Shown here: positions 8,561 to 17,580 of the stretch, in pieces
How the letters are laid out: every line of letters starts with the position of its first letter
Position numbering within the stretch: position 1 is the first letter of the stretch
Assembly (NCBI RefSeq): GCF_000759445.1
Contig: NZ_JRMB01000002.1
Coordinates: 868,001-932,000 of the forward strand
Length of the DNA: 64,000 nucleotides
Direction of reading: 5' to 3'
Origin: Pseudomonas lutea
GTDB taxonomy: Bacteria; Pseudomonadota; Gammaproteobacteria; Pseudomonadales; Pseudomonadaceae
Translations under genes and position numbers: made by a program
Notes under the pieces: model-generated
What the model was told of the DNA's origin: nothing
The model's database searches: none
What the model saw: the letters and a program-made list of their open reading frames with translations, nothing else

Positions 8561-9460
8561 TCAGGCCAGTTTCGCATCCACAGGCACCGCCACCCTTGGC
8601 TTTCTGAACACCAACACATTTCCCGCCATCACCAGCACCAGCCCCATCAATGCCGGCGCCGTCCATTGGTACCCTTCGGCGAACGCCGAGACGTTCAACG
8701 CCACCACCGGGAACAGCACGGTGCAATAGGCGGCGCGTTCCGGTCCCATCCGGCCGACCAGGGTGAGATACGCGGTAAAGCCGATCACCGAACCCGGAAT
8801 CACCAGGTACAGCAGCGAGCCGATGTATCGGGCATTCCATTCAAACGCGAAGGGCGTGCCGCTCAGTAGGCAATACACGCAAAGCATGGTGGCGCCGTAC
8901 AGCATGCCGTAGGCGTTGGTCGTCAGCGGGCGTAGCCCGGATTTCTGTTGCAGGCTGGAAAGCATGTTGCCGGCAGAAAAGCACAGAGTGCCGAGCAGGG
9001 TCAGGGCCAGGCCGATCAGCGTCTCGCGACTGGCGCTGTGCCCTGCCATCTCTGGCCAGAACAGACACGCCAGACCGATCAGACCCAGGGTGCCGCCCAT
9101 CACCACATTGCGTGCGATCTGCTGCTTGAAAAATATCCGCGCATTGAGCGCGTTCCACAGCGTTGCGGTGGAGAACACCACCGCCACCAATCCGGTTGGA
9201 ATCCACTGACTGGCGGTGTAGAAGCACATGAAGTTGATGCAGAAAAGGCAAAGGCCCTGCGCGAGGCAAATGAGCTGCCCGCGACGATTGACCTTTTGCA
9301 GTTTCCCGCTGACGAGCAACAAGGCGAAGATGATCAGCGCGGCCAGGGCGAATCGATAGACGATCGATACCGGTATGGCGACTTCGCCCAGTTGCAGTTT
9401 CAAGGCGATCCAGGTCGTGCCCCAGATCAGGACGGTCAGCAAGTACAGCGTGATGTTCAT
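8561..9460 (-). CDS. EamA/DMT-family metabolite exporter
   Basis: This is a 299-residue membrane protein with about ten hydrophobic segments in two EamA halves (about residues 3-135 and 150-285), the standard drug/metabolite transporter fold. The N-terminus MNITLYLLTVLIWGTTWIAL is typical of these exporters, and no signal peptide is present. The substrate cannot be deduced; related proteins export amino acids or other small metabolites. It is divergent from an AraC-type regulator 134 bp away, which probably controls it. The 3' end abuts a REP island. The last ten residues (PRVAVPVDAKLA) form a short cytoplasmic tail. Confidence 0.88.
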   Translation of the reverse strand: MNITLYLLTVLIWGTTWIALKLQLGEVAIPVSIVYRFALAALIIFALLLVSGKLQKVNRRGQLICLAQGLCLFCINFMCFYTASQWIPTGLVAVVFSTATLWNALNARIFFKQQIARNVVMGGTLGLIGLACLFWPEMAGHSASRETLIGLALTLLGTLCFSAGNMLSSLQQKSGLRPLTTNAYGMLYGATMLCVYCLLSGTPFAFEWNARYIGSLLYLVIPGSVIGFTAYLTLVGRMGPERAAYCTVLFPVVALNVSAFAEGYQWTAPALMGLVLVMAGNVLVFRKPRVAVPVDAKLA

Positions 9461-9594
9461 GTCAGGCTCCCCAATGAGGCCTTAGTCTGGCGTCGCGCTG
9501 CCATGCTCACTTGCAGAAACTTGCGCATTTGATCGCGCCCCCGCAGGCAGCCGACCGTTCTCGGCGTAGGATGCGAGCGGCAGAGGAGCCGTCC

Positions 9595-10467
9595 ATGTCG
9601 TCACTCGAAACCATCCAGGTCTTTCAATCGCTGAACAGCTCGCCCCACGCGCAGCTGGAAAAGTGTGCCTCCCTGGGTGACGGGGTCATGGCAGCGCTGT
9701 GGAACAACCGTCATGACGCGCAGAACTACCATGCCCCGACGCACCACACTCTGTCGTGCTACGTCGGCGGTGGCACGGGAACGTTTCGCCGCGATCAGCC
9801 CGATAAAAAAGGCGCGCCCGACAAAATCTGCACGCTACCGGCCGGCCATCAGTCTTCCTGGGTGGTCAACGGCGAAATTCGGCTCGCGCATTTATACGTC
9901 AGCCCCGAACAGTTCGCGCTCAACTGCGTCACGCTGCTGGACCGTGAGCCGCGCCAGCTGGCGTTGCAGGAGCGCACGTTCATGGATGATCCGCTGCAGG
10001 CCGAGCGCTTTCATCGTCTGATCGGGATGAACTGGAACGAGCCCGGTGAACGCATGCTCACCAGTAGCCTTGCCCATGAGTTGCTCGACGACATGGTGTT
10101 GCGCCAGGTAGGACTGCGCGAGGGTCTGCGCCTGAAGGGTGGACTGGCGCCGCACCTGCGTCGTCAGTTGGTTGATTTCATTGAGTTGAATCTGGCCGAG
10201 CCGCTGAGTCTTGGGCAGCTGGCGGGGATGTGCGCGCTCTCGGAATACCACTTCGCCCGGATGTTCCGCGAAAGCTTCGGGCTGCCACCCCATCAATACC
10301 TGCTGGCCCGACGCCTCAACCGCGCCCGGGAGCTGCTGCGTTCCACGCGCAAAGCGTTGGGTGAAGTCGCCCTGGAATGTGGATTCGCCAGCGCAAGCCA
10401 CTTCAGCAATCGGTTCAAGCAATCGGTAGGCGCCACGGCAGGCGAGTACCGCGCTGCGTTTGAGTAG
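9595..10467 (+). CDS. AraC-family transcriptional regulator
   Basis: This is a 290-residue protein with an N-terminal cupin-like sensor region (about residues 20-160) and a C-terminal double helix-turn-helix (about 185-288) containing LSLGQLAGMCALSEYHFARM and GEVALECGFASASHFSNRFK, the classic AraC signature. The ATG at 9595 is preferred over an earlier in-frame start at 9511 because a GAGGAG Shine-Dalgarno lies 6 bp before it. It is divergent from the DMT exporter and is its likely regulator. The inducer is unknown. The gene is followed at once by a long REP array. Confidence 0.88.
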   Translation: MSSLETIQVFQSLNSSPHAQLEKCASLGDGVMAALWNNRHDAQNYHAPTHHTLSCYVGGGTGTFRRDQPDKKGAPDKICTLPAGHQSSWVVNGEIRLAHLYVSPEQFALNCVTLLDREPRQLALQERTFMDDPLQAERFHRLIGMNWNEPGERMLTSSLAHELLDDMVLRQVGLREGLRLKGGLAPHLRRQLVDFIELNLAEPLSLGQLAGMCALSEYHFARMFRESFGLPPHQYLLARRLNRARELLRSTRKALGEVALECGFASASHFSNRFKQSVGATAGEYRAAFE

Positions 10468-10548
10468 CAGCGCCTCCCCAATTGGCGTGCTCACCGCTGC
10501 GCTACCCCAAAGGCCAATTTGCAGGTGCGAGCCGGATGGTGGTTGACC

Positions 10549-11530
10549 CGCGAGCCCGGCACGACCATCGCGTCGACTCACGACCTGGTGTCCCAAGCGT
10601 GGGCTGGCCTGCTAATCGCCTGTCTGCGGAAAACGCAAAACTGTAGGAGCGCGCTTGCCCGCGATTGCATTCCGTCAGCCAACCCATCCGTAGCTGGGCC
10701 ACCCTATTCGCGGGCAAGCGCGCTCCTACAGGTATCTGAACAAGCAAGCCCGGCACGACCATCGCGTCGACTCACGACCTGGTGTCCCAAGCGTGGGCTG
10801 GCCTGCTAATCGCCTGTCTGCGGCAAACACAAAACTGTAGGAGCGCGCTTGCCCGCGATTGCATTCCGTCAGTCAACCCATGCGTAGCTGGGCCGCCCTA
10901 TTCGCGGGCAAGCGCGCTCCTACAGGTGTCTGAACAAGCAAGCCCGGCACGACCATCGCGTCGACTCACGACCTGGTGTCCCAAGCGTGGGCTGGCCTGC
11001 TAATCGCCTGTCTGCGGCAAACGCAAAACTGTAGGAGCGCGCTTGCCCGCGATTGCATTCCGTCAGCCAACCGATGCTTTGCTGGACCACCCTATTCGCG
11101 GGCAAGCGCGCTCCTACAGGTGTCTGAACAAGCAAGCCCGGCACGACCATCGCGTCGACTCACGACCTGGTGTCCCAAGCGTGGGCTGGCCTGCTAATCG
11201 CCTGTCTGCGGCAAACACAAAACTGTAGGAGCGCGCTTGCCCGCGATTGCATTCCGTCAGCCAACCCATCCGTAGCTGGGCCACCCTATTCGCGGGCAAG
11301 CGCGCTCCTACAGGTGAGGTGCCTGGACCCGCGAGCCAAGCACAACCACCCCGTCGACTTCACGACCCGGTGTCCGAAGCGTGGGCAGGCGTGCTAACCG
11401 CCTACCTGGTATGGGCTGGAACGCTAACCACCTACCTAGGCTGGGCTGTCGCGCTAACCACCTACTTGGCGTGAAGCTCTAGGGCTAATCGCCTGTCTGC
11501 GGCAAACGCAGAACTGCAGGAGCGCGCTTG
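10549..11530. repeat. REP island with 194-bp tandem repeat, four units plus a diverged fifth
   Basis: A block beginning GCCCGGCACGACCATCGCGT occurs at 10554, 10748, 10942 and 11136, exactly 194 bp apart. Each unit carries one plus-strand REP and one inverted REP in a hairpin arrangement around a 30-40 bp spacer. A diverged fifth copy begins near 11330. It decays into three short units (about 29 bp, GCTAACC(G/A)CCTACCT) at 11390-11470, and one final single REP lies at 11515-11540. Open frames of 73-75 codons in every unit are repeat translations, since coding is not preserved between copies. From 11541 to 11849 I see no gene. Confidence 0.9.
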
Positions 11531-11849
11531 CCCGCGATTGAAAGGCGGATCAATCATGGTTCAGGCAGGAAGACAGCGCGAAGCGCGAGGGCAATATCAA
11601 TGATGAATATTGCCATGTGCAAGAACCGCATCAACCGTTGGTCTGACACAGCCTCGCCAACCGCCATGCAGCGGGTCAGCGAAACGGCCCGTAAAACCGG
11701 ACACGTCGTTTGAGTTCCCGGATCACGGAAATATATTCTGCGGAACAGGGGCTTGAATTGTTGAGCGATCGGCGCCAACACTGTGATTGAGGGCAGACGA
11801 AACCATGTCGTCAGGACTCTCCCGAGCAAGCCAAAGTAAGGGAAGAACT

Positions 11850-12269
11850 ATGCAAATCCAGGTCAACAGCGATAACCACATCGAAAGCAGCGTCCGTCTG
11901 GAGGAGTGGGTACGAACCACAGTTGAAAGCACGCTCGAACGTTATGAAGAAGACCTCACCCGCGTTGAAGTCCACATCAGCGACGAAAACGGTGACAAGC
12001 CCGGCCCGCACGACATCCGTTGCCAGATGGAAGCCCGGCCCAAAGGACACCAACCTATTTCTGTCACCCACAAAGCCGATTCGCTGGATCAGGCAGTGGA
12101 TGGCGCAGCGGTGAAACTTGATCACGCCCTGGAGCATCTTTTCGGCAAACTGCGCAACAAGCGTGGCGCGGCCCCGGTGATCGAGAGCGACCTGGATGAC
12201 GAGCCTGTCAGTGCGGACGCATTGCTCGAAGAAGAATTTCTTGAGAAGGATGAGGCGTTGCACGGCTGA
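11850..12269 (+). CDS. HPF/RaiA-family ribosome-associated protein
   Basis: This is a 139-residue protein. Residues 1-105 fit the small alpha/beta ribosome hibernation fold (MQIQVNSDNHIESSVRLEEW, then LTRVEVHISDENGDKPGPHD). An acidic C-terminal tail (about 113-139, DLDDEPVSADALLEEEFLEK) resembles the tail of RaiA-like proteins. It may bind the 30S decoding region and inhibit or store ribosomes under stress. It is distinct from the rpoN-linked hpf by context: it stands alone with its own terminator. I chose the ATG at 11850, preceded by GGAAG 5 bp upstream, over the upstream frame at 11787, which lacks family similarity. Confidence 0.8.
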   Translation: MQIQVNSDNHIESSVRLEEWVRTTVESTLERYEEDLTRVEVHISDENGDKPGPHDIRCQMEARPKGHQPISVTHKADSLDQAVDGAAVKLDHALEHLFGKLRNKRGAAPVIESDLDDEPVSADALLEEEFLEKDEALHG

Positions 12270-12303
12270 TGCATCGCTGATGAGCCAGTGATGGCTGACG
12301 AAG

Positions 12304-12332
12304 GGCGGACCTGACAACAGGTCCGCCTTTTT
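12304..12332 (+). terminator. Rho-independent terminator of the HPF-like gene
   Basis: A 10-bp stem (GGCGGACCTG / CAGGTCCGCC) with a 4-base loop is followed by five T residues, 35 bp after the stop codon of the HPF-like gene. Confidence 0.9.
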
Positions 12333-12787
12333 ATTGGGCGTTTTTCAGGCTTCGTAGACTCACTCTGAAGTCCCTTGGATGAATCCTCCAACGGCGCCCT
12401 TTAAGAAAGCGCCGCGCGCAGTAATGGTGCTCTCCCAAAAACCGACTTGGCCATGCGCCAGCACTCAGCGACTGGCTGCGGGGCAAGCGCGGGTGTTTAC
12501 CGGCCGCTTGCATGCCCGCACATCGCAGGATCTCTGGATTCGGCGCCTCGTGGCCCAAACCCTGCAAGGTTGTATCGTCGAGGTTACAGACCTGCTGGAG
12601 GCCGCTGTTTTCGGGCCTGGCAGGCAGGGCTCGCTCAGCCGGAAGACGAGTCAGAGGCCCAATGAGTGATATCACCGCTAACACGCGAGGGCGGTCAGGG
12701 CAGGCATTTTCTACCGTTGATCGGCTTCGAGAACTAAAGGGATTCGCCCTCAGTCAATTTATGCAGACCGCCAACAGGTAACAGGCC
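12333..12787. other. 455-bp gap without a recognised gene
   Basis: No family similarity is visible on either strand. A 39-codon frame at about 12665 (MSDITANTRGRSG) has no convincing ribosome binding site and no recognisable product. Since DUF3509 follows, the right part probably holds its promoter and leader. I see no REP here. Confidence 0.5.
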
Positions 12788-13117
12788 ATGGACAACCCTT
12801 TTCAACTGATCACCGATGCGTTTCACCCCGCCTACCGGGTCAACTTGAGTATTCAAGGTCTGGACGGGACCATCATGCTGACGCTGTCCAACGAATCAGG
12901 GGTGGTTGCCAAACGCCTGATCAGCGCTGAACAGCGCAACTCGCCCAAGCGTCTGCAACGCCTGATCGAAAGCATCCAGTTTGGTATAGCCATCGAGCAG
13001 GGCCACAGCGCTATCAAGATCCTGGCCGCGATGACCGACGGCGACGTCAAGCAGCTTGCCCCGCCACCTGCGAAGACCCCATTTCTCGGCCGTCCTCAGC
13101 TAAACGCCAGTCTCTGA
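12788..13117 (+). CDS. DUF3509 domain-containing protein
   Basis: This is a small 109-residue cytoplasmic protein. The region MDNPFQLITDAFHPAYRVNL through VAKRLISAEQ and a helix LQRLIESIQFGIAIEQG matches DUF3509, a family largely restricted to Pseudomonas and of unknown function. No signal peptide or membrane segment is present. The C-terminal 25 residues (LAPPPAKTPFLGRPQLNASL) are proline-rich and probably flexible. It appears monocistronic. The start is an ATG preceded by AACAGG. Nothing around it suggests a specific process. Confidence 0.8.
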   Translation: MDNPFQLITDAFHPAYRVNLSIQGLDGTIMLTLSNESGVVAKRLISAEQRNSPKRLQRLIESIQFGIAIEQGHSAIKILAAMTDGDVKQLAPPPAKTPFLGRPQLNASL

Positions 13118-13359
13118 AATCCGGACGCATGGAATGAGGCGCCTTCCTGCGCCTCTCCAGCGTAACCGCTGCCTGTCTTCCTGATGCGCCTACGCTGACC
13201 CGCCCACCGAACACTTCGCCCCGTCTCGCTCGTCCCCCTAAAAGCCCCGCCGATTCAGCCCCCAGACAGAAAGCACCTGTTACAACAGTTATGTAGCACG
13301 CTGGCTGCCATGTCCTGAAACGATGGGGCAGCAGAGTCTGACGAGTCTGAGGTGACGAT

Positions 13360-13704
13360 ATGTCTTTACGTTACATAGCGCTGATTGGCGCGCTGGCCCT
13401 GGCCACCGGTTGCGTGGAAGAGAGAGTGGTGTACGAGCGACGCGTGGTTGATCGCCCGCCGCCACGCGCCGAATACGTTGAAGTCGTCGCCCCGCAGGCG
13501 CCGCCCGTTCGCGTCATCGAAGAAGAGCCAAGCCCGCGCCCCGGCTACATTTGGTCACGCGGTTACTGGCGCTGGAACGGCAATCGGTATGTTGCCGAGC
13601 ACGGGCACTGGGAGGCCGTCCGGCCGGGCTACCGCTACCAGCATCCCTATTGGGAGAGCCGAGGCGATGGCTGGCATTACCATGTTGGAGTGTGGGTGAA
13701 CTGA
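13360..13704 (+). CDS. YXWGXW-type repeat lipoprotein
   Basis: This is a 114-residue secreted lipoprotein: a signal peptide with lipobox LATGC (cysteine at residue 18), a proline/glutamate-rich stretch (about 30-62), then aromatic repeats GYIWSRGYWRWNGNRYV and onward, with WEAVRPGYRYQHPYWESRGDGWHYHVGVW (two runs). This W/Y-rich pattern is that of the YXWGXW repeat family, often found in envelope-associated proteins of unknown function. It is a single gene with a terminator 20 bp after its stop. The alternating charged and aromatic repeats suggest a surface-facing or cell-wall-contacting role, which is inference. Confidence 0.8.
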   Translation: MSLRYIALIGALALATGCVEERVVYERRVVDRPPPRAEYVEVVAPQAPPVRVIEEEPSPRPGYIWSRGYWRWNGNRYVAEHGHWEAVRPGYRYQHPYWESRGDGWHYHVGVWVN

Positions 13705-13723
13705 CCCAGGCCCTGAAACGAAC

Positions 13724-13750
13724 TGCCCCGGTAAAACGGGGCATTGTTTT
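13724..13750 (+). terminator. Rho-independent terminator of the YXWGXW lipoprotein gene
   Basis: The stem TGCCCCG / CGGGGCA with a 6-base loop is followed by TTGTTTT. It lies 20 bp after the stop codon. Confidence 0.85.
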
Positions 13751-13976
13751 GTCCGGTCGCCTGGCAGTGATGCCTGGGCAACTGTCGGTCCGGTGGCAAG
13801 CGGGCGTTGACGACAGGGCTGTTTTTGCGACGCTTTCCGGCCAGGCTACACATGTCGCCCTTACTCGCACCGAATGCCCGCGAACTATTGCCCCTCCTCT
13901 CCTCTCTTAGTCCAGCAAGCAAGACGGCGCACTCCCGCCGTCTACACTTCCTACACGATCAAGAGAGGAATCCGCC

Positions 13977-14870
13977 ATGTTATGGAAAAAAGGACGTCGC
14001 AGTGACAACGTCGTGGACGCACGCGGCGATACCGGAGGTGGCGGTGGCGGCGGGATGCGCATTGGTGGCAAGGGGCTGGGCCTTGGTGGCATCGTGATCA
14101 TCGTCGCGATCGGTCTGCTGACCGGTCAGGACCCGATGCGGATTCTGGGCGAGATCACCGGGCAGATGGGTTCGGAGCAGACCGCAGCGGTCAATCCGCA
14201 AACGCGCCAGGCGCCGCCGGCCAATGACGAGCAAGCCGAGTTCGTGCGCGCAGTACTGGGCGATACCGAGGACACGTGGCAGCAGGTGTTCCAGCAAAGC
14301 GGCCAGCAGTACAAGGCACCCACGTTGATCCTGTTCAGCGGCCGGGTGCAATCGGCCTGCGGTTCTGCGTCATCGGCAAGCGGGCCGTTCTACTGCCCGG
14401 CCGATCAGCGTGTCTATCTGGACATGGAGTTCTTCCGCGAAATGAGCCAACGCTTCAAGGCAGCCGGGGATTTTGCACAGGCCTACGTCATCGCTCACGA
14501 AGTTGGCCATCACGTACAGACCTTGCTGGGGGTTTCGGATAAAGTTGACGCCGCCCGTCAGCGCGGCATGCGCATGGAAGGTGACAACGGTTTGCTGGTG
14601 CGTCAGGAGCTGCAGGCTGACTGCCTTGCGGGCGTTTGGGCCAACAACGCACAAAAGCGTTTGAACTGGCTGGAGCCCGGTGATATTGAAGAAGCGCTGA
14701 ACGCCGCCAACGCCATTGGCGACGACCGCTTGCAGCAACAGGGTCAGGGCCGGGTCGTGCCGGACTCGTTCACCCACGGCACGTCTGCCCAGCGTGTGCG
14801 CTGGTTCAAGACCGGTTTTGCCCAGGGCCAAATCAACCAATGCGATACCTTCGCCGCCAAGAGCCTCTGA
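13977..14870 (+). CDS. Neutral zinc metallopeptidase, YpfJ family
   Basis: This is a 297-residue membrane-anchored peptidase-like protein. A short cytoplasmic N-terminus with a glycine run (about residues 22-30) precedes one transmembrane helix (about 36-52, GLGGIVIIVAIGLLTG). The catalytic zinc motif HEVGHH is at residues 174-179, and a further acidic segment QELQADCLAGVWAN lies about 30 residues later. The length and the motif YCPADQRVYLDMEFF fit the YpfJ/zinc_peptidase family (PF04228). Its substrate is unknown. It is followed 4 bp later by an alpha/beta hydrolase gene, so the two are probably co-transcribed. Confidence 0.88.
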   Translation: MLWKKGRRSDNVVDARGDTGGGGGGGMRIGGKGLGLGGIVIIVAIGLLTGQDPMRILGEITGQMGSEQTAAVNPQTRQAPPANDEQAEFVRAVLGDTEDTWQQVFQQSGQQYKAPTLILFSGRVQSACGSASSASGPFYCPADQRVYLDMEFFREMSQRFKAAGDFAQAYVIAHEVGHHVQTLLGVSDKVDAARQRGMRMEGDNGLLVRQELQADCLAGVWANNAQKRLNWLEPGDIEEALNAANAIGDDRLQQQGQGRVVPDSFTHGTSAQRVRWFKTGFAQGQINQCDTFAAKSL

Positions 14871-14874
14871 TCAC

Positions 14875-15864
14875 ATGATGAAACCGCTTTCGATCCTGTT
14901 GTTGGGCACCCTGATGAGCCTCAATGCTCATGCTGCGGATCAGGCGGTTAAATCGATCAGTCCCGATCGGCTGCAGATCAACGGGACGACTCAGGCCACC
15001 CTTGGCCTGAGTCAGAACTGGGTTCATCCCAGCCCGCAGGTTCAGCGGGTGGTCATCGTCTTTCACGGCCGGCTGCGCAACGCGCAGACTTACCTGCGTA
15101 GCGTGGAGCGCGCCGCCAATCAGTCCAGGCAGCGCTCGAAAACGCTGCTGATCGCGCCGCAGTTTCTCGACGAAAAAGACATCGCCGCTCACCGCCTCCC
15201 TGATGCAGTGCTGCGCTGGCACGCCAACGACTGGATGGCGGGCGAAAAATCCCTAGGCGCCAAGCCGGTCAGTTCGTTCGTCGTCATCGACCACATTCTC
15301 AAGCGGCTGAGCGACAGCAAGCTGTTCCCGAATCTGAAAGAGATCGTGATCGCCGGCCATTCCGGCGGTGCTCAGGTGGTGCAGCGTTACGCAATGATCG
15401 GTGGCAAGGAAGATGCGCTGCTCAAGAAGGAAGGCATCAAGTTGCGTTACGTGATCGCCAACCCTTCGTCTTATGCGTACTTCGATGCAACTCGCCCGAT
15501 GCCGGTCGATGCCGCCACCTGTCCGACCTTCGACACCTGGAAATACGGCCTGAACAAGTTGCCTGCCTACGCTGGCAAGGAAACCCCGGCCGAACTTGAA
15601 GCGGCGTATGTGAAGCGCGACATCACCTACTTGCTGGGCGAGCTGGACACCGATCCGGAACACCCGGCGCTGGACAAGGACTGCGGCGCCGAAGCGCAAG
15701 GTCCACAGCGTCTGGCCCGCGGCCACAACTATTTCGACTACCTGAGCAAGCGTCATCCCGAAGGCTTGAATCAGCGCCTGGTTGAAGTGAAAAACGTCGG
15801 GCACAACGGCGACGCGATTTTCACGTCGCCGGAAGGGCAAATGGCGTTGTTCAAGGCCAATTGA
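14875..15864 (+). CDS. Secreted alpha/beta hydrolase
   Basis: This is a 329-residue protein with a signal peptide (LSILLLGTLMSLNAHA, cleavage after about residue 21) and an alpha/beta-hydrolase core. The nucleophile elbow is GHSGG with serine at residue 163 (context EIVIAGHSGGAQVVQRYAM), and a late histidine in KNVGHNGDAIF (near residue 312) could complete the triad. The oxyanion strand VVIVFHGRLRNAQ lies near residue 60. A Met-Met start at 14875/14878 leaves a 3-base ambiguity. It sits 4 bp after the zinc peptidase gene. The substrate is unknown; a periplasmic esterase is the simplest reading. Confidence 0.82.
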   Translation: MMKPLSILLLGTLMSLNAHAADQAVKSISPDRLQINGTTQATLGLSQNWVHPSPQVQRVVIVFHGRLRNAQTYLRSVERAANQSRQRSKTLLIAPQFLDEKDIAAHRLPDAVLRWHANDWMAGEKSLGAKPVSSFVVIDHILKRLSDSKLFPNLKEIVIAGHSGGAQVVQRYAMIGGKEDALLKKEGIKLRYVIANPSSYAYFDATRPMPVDAATCPTFDTWKYGLNKLPAYAGKETPAELEAAYVKRDITYLLGELDTDPEHPALDKDCGAEAQGPQRLARGHNYFDYLSKRHPEGLNQRLVEVKNVGHNGDAIFTSPEGQMALFKAN

Positions 15865-15879
15865 TATCTGTGAGGCGAT

Positions 15880-15978
15880 AGTCGGGCCGGCTTCAGGCGG
15901 GAAGGGGCCGGTGCGTACACCGCCAATTTTGTGGTGAATGGCCGGACGCTTTCCCGGCTAAAGCCGGTCCTACTCTGA
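15880..15978. repeat. REP-like inverted pair, third sequence class
   Basis: Two opposed elements of the class GGGACCGGCTTCAGCCGGGAA (here GTCGGGCCGGCTTCAGGCGGG and CTTTCCCGGCTAAAGCCGG) lie between the convergent hydrolase and HAD genes. They could act as a bidirectional transcript end. Confidence 0.65.
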
Positions 15979-15989
15979 ACGTCGCGGCA

Positions 15990-16589
15990 TCAGCCACCCG
16001 GGCCAATCATCGCCTGCAACGCCGTGCAATCGGCTGCATGCCAGTCAGTCAATTGCGGCCACGGGTTTTGCGGAGTGTTGACCAGGACAGTCTGAGCGCC
16101 GGCCTCGCGACCGCATGCCAGATCAAACTGATGGTCTCCGACCATAACCATGTCTGCAGGCTGCACGTCCCAGGCGCGCGCAAGCTTCAGCAGGCCACCG
16201 GGATCGGGCTTGGGCGCTGCCTCGTCACGGCCGAGTACATCGGCTATCGCGAAGCAATCAGCAATGCCGATTGCCTCAAGGGTCACGTGTGCAAGCTCCC
16301 GGGCGTTGCGGGTCAGGATGCCAAGGCAATAACCGCGCCCTGCCAGTTCCCTGACCAGCTCCACCGCGCCTTTCGCGGGTTTGGACGCCAGCGCCAGGCC
16401 ACGCTCGTGCTCAAGCAGCCACCGATGTTTGGCCGCCGAGACATCCGCCGGCAGCGCGGCGAGATGACCCAGAATGTCGTCCTCCTGGGGTATGTCCAGC
16501 GCCCTTTTAATGGCCGCGAAGTCATGCACGGCCAGGGTCAGCGTGCCGTCCATGTCGAACACCCAATGGCGTATCCGCGCCAGACTCAT
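15990..16589 (-). CDS. HAD-superfamily hydrolase (phosphatase)
   Basis: This is a 199-residue HAD subfamily I hydrolase. Motif I is FDMDGTLT (Asp at about residues 11 and 13), motif II lies in GILTRNARE, the Lys is in the AAPKPDPGG loop, and motif IV is VMVGDHQFDLACGREAG. These define a phosphomonoesterase of the phosphoglycolate-phosphatase-like group, acting on an unknown small phosphate. The start ATG at 16589 overlaps the last bases of tesB (ATGA), so translation is coupled; a longer frame to 16727 runs inside tesB and is not used. The pairing with tesB is common in Pseudomonas. Confidence 0.85.
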   Translation of the reverse strand: MSLARIRHWVFDMDGTLTLAVHDFAAIKRALDIPQEDDILGHLAALPADVSAAKHRWLLEHERGLALASKPAKGAVELVRELAGRGYCLGILTRNARELAHVTLEAIGIADCFAIADVLGRDEAAPKPDPGGLLKLARAWDVQPADMVMVGDHQFDLACGREAGAQTVLVNTPQNPWPQLTDWHAADCTALQAMIGPGG

Positions 16590-17455
16590 GACCAGTCCTT
16601 GCGATGGCGAATCAGGCCTTCCTGGCTGACTGAGGCCACCAGCTTGCCGGCGCGGTTGAATACGCTGCCGCGAGAAAACCCGCGCGAGTTGCCGGCCCAT
16701 GGACTGTCCATCGCGTACAGCAGCCATTCATCGGCGCGCAGCTCGCCGTGGAACCACAAGGAATGGTCGAGGCTGGCGATCTGCATATCCTTCTGCCAGA
16801 CCGTTTTGGCATGGGGCAGCAGCGAGGTCGTCAGCAGATTGAAGTCCGAGGCATAAGCCAGCATGTAGCGGTGCAACGCCGGGATATCGGGGAGCGTGCC
16901 GTCGGCGCGAAACCACACGTACTTCACCGGGTCCGCAGGCTTTGGGTTGTAAGGATCGGACTGAGTGATGGGCCGAAACTCGATAGGCTTGGGGCACAGC
17001 AGCTTGTCCTTCATGTGCTCGGGAATCAGGTGCTCGCGTTGCCGCACCAGTTCAAGCTCGGACGGCAGGTTTTCCGGGCCCACCACCTGCGGCATCTGCG
17101 TCTGATGCTCGAAACCCTCTTCGTCGTACTGGAAGGACGCGCTACAGGTGAAGATCGGGTGGCCCTTCTGAATGGCTGTCACCCGGCGAGTGCTGAAACT
17201 GCCGCCATCGCGCACGCGGTCCACCTGATACACCACCGGCAGATGAGCATCACCAGGGCGCAGAAAGTAACCATGCAGCGAGTGCACATGGCGCGCGTCT
17301 TCGACCGTCTTGCTCGCCGCCGACAACGACTGGCCCAGCACCTGGCCGCCAAACAGCTGACGAAAGCCAAGGTCCTGGCTGCGCCCACGGAAGAGGTTTT
17401 CTTCGATCGGCTCCAGGCTCAACAGCGACACCAGATCATCCAGCACGTGGCTCAT
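16586..17455 (-). CDS. tesB: Acyl-CoA thioesterase II
   Basis: This is a 289-residue TesB-type double-hotdog thioesterase, which hydrolyses medium- and long-chain acyl-CoA to free acid and CoA in the cytoplasm. Visible family marks are LFRGRSQDLGFRQLFGGQVL near residue 20, the Asp-containing segment SLDHSLWFHG, and the C-terminal VASVSQEGLIR with the catalytic-triad Gln. The length matches E. coli TesB (286 residues). It is the first gene of a two-gene unit with the HAD hydrolase, overlapping by 4 bp. A gap of 125 bp separates it from the GNAT gene upstream. Confidence 0.93.
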   Translation of the reverse strand: MSHVLDDLVSLLSLEPIEENLFRGRSQDLGFRQLFGGQVLGQSLSAASKTVEDARHVHSLHGYFLRPGDAHLPVVYQVDRVRDGGSFSTRRVTAIQKGHPIFTCSASFQYDEEGFEHQTQMPQVVGPENLPSELELVRQREHLIPEHMKDKLLCPKPIEFRPITQSDPYNPKPADPVKYVWFRADGTLPDIPALHRYMLAYASDFNLLTTSLLPHAKTVWQKDMQIASLDHSLWFHGELRADEWLLYAMDSPWAGNSRGFSRGSVFNRAGKLVASVSQEGLIRHRKDWS

Positions 17456-17580
17456 TCAGGGTTCCTCATACGGTCGTCTCGCCAACCGTCATCATCAATC
17501 AGGCCAAGCGCACCAAAGATGGGCGCACAGGAAGTTGGGCGAAATGATACAGAGGTTTGGCGCGTGATTCGCGTGGTGGC

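Noticed and set aside
10782..11397. Repeated 73-75 codon open frames (MSQAWAGLL...)
   Set aside because: They are translations of the 194-bp REP units, lack consistent ribosome sites and occur only because the repeat happens to be open in that frame.
10549..11475. CRISPR array
   Set aside because: The repeats are 194 bp with identical spacers between units, and there are no cas genes. This is a REP tandem array.
11535..11713. Small gene before the HPF-like gene
   Set aside because: A 60-codon frame starts in a REP relic, has no clear ribosome site and matches no family.
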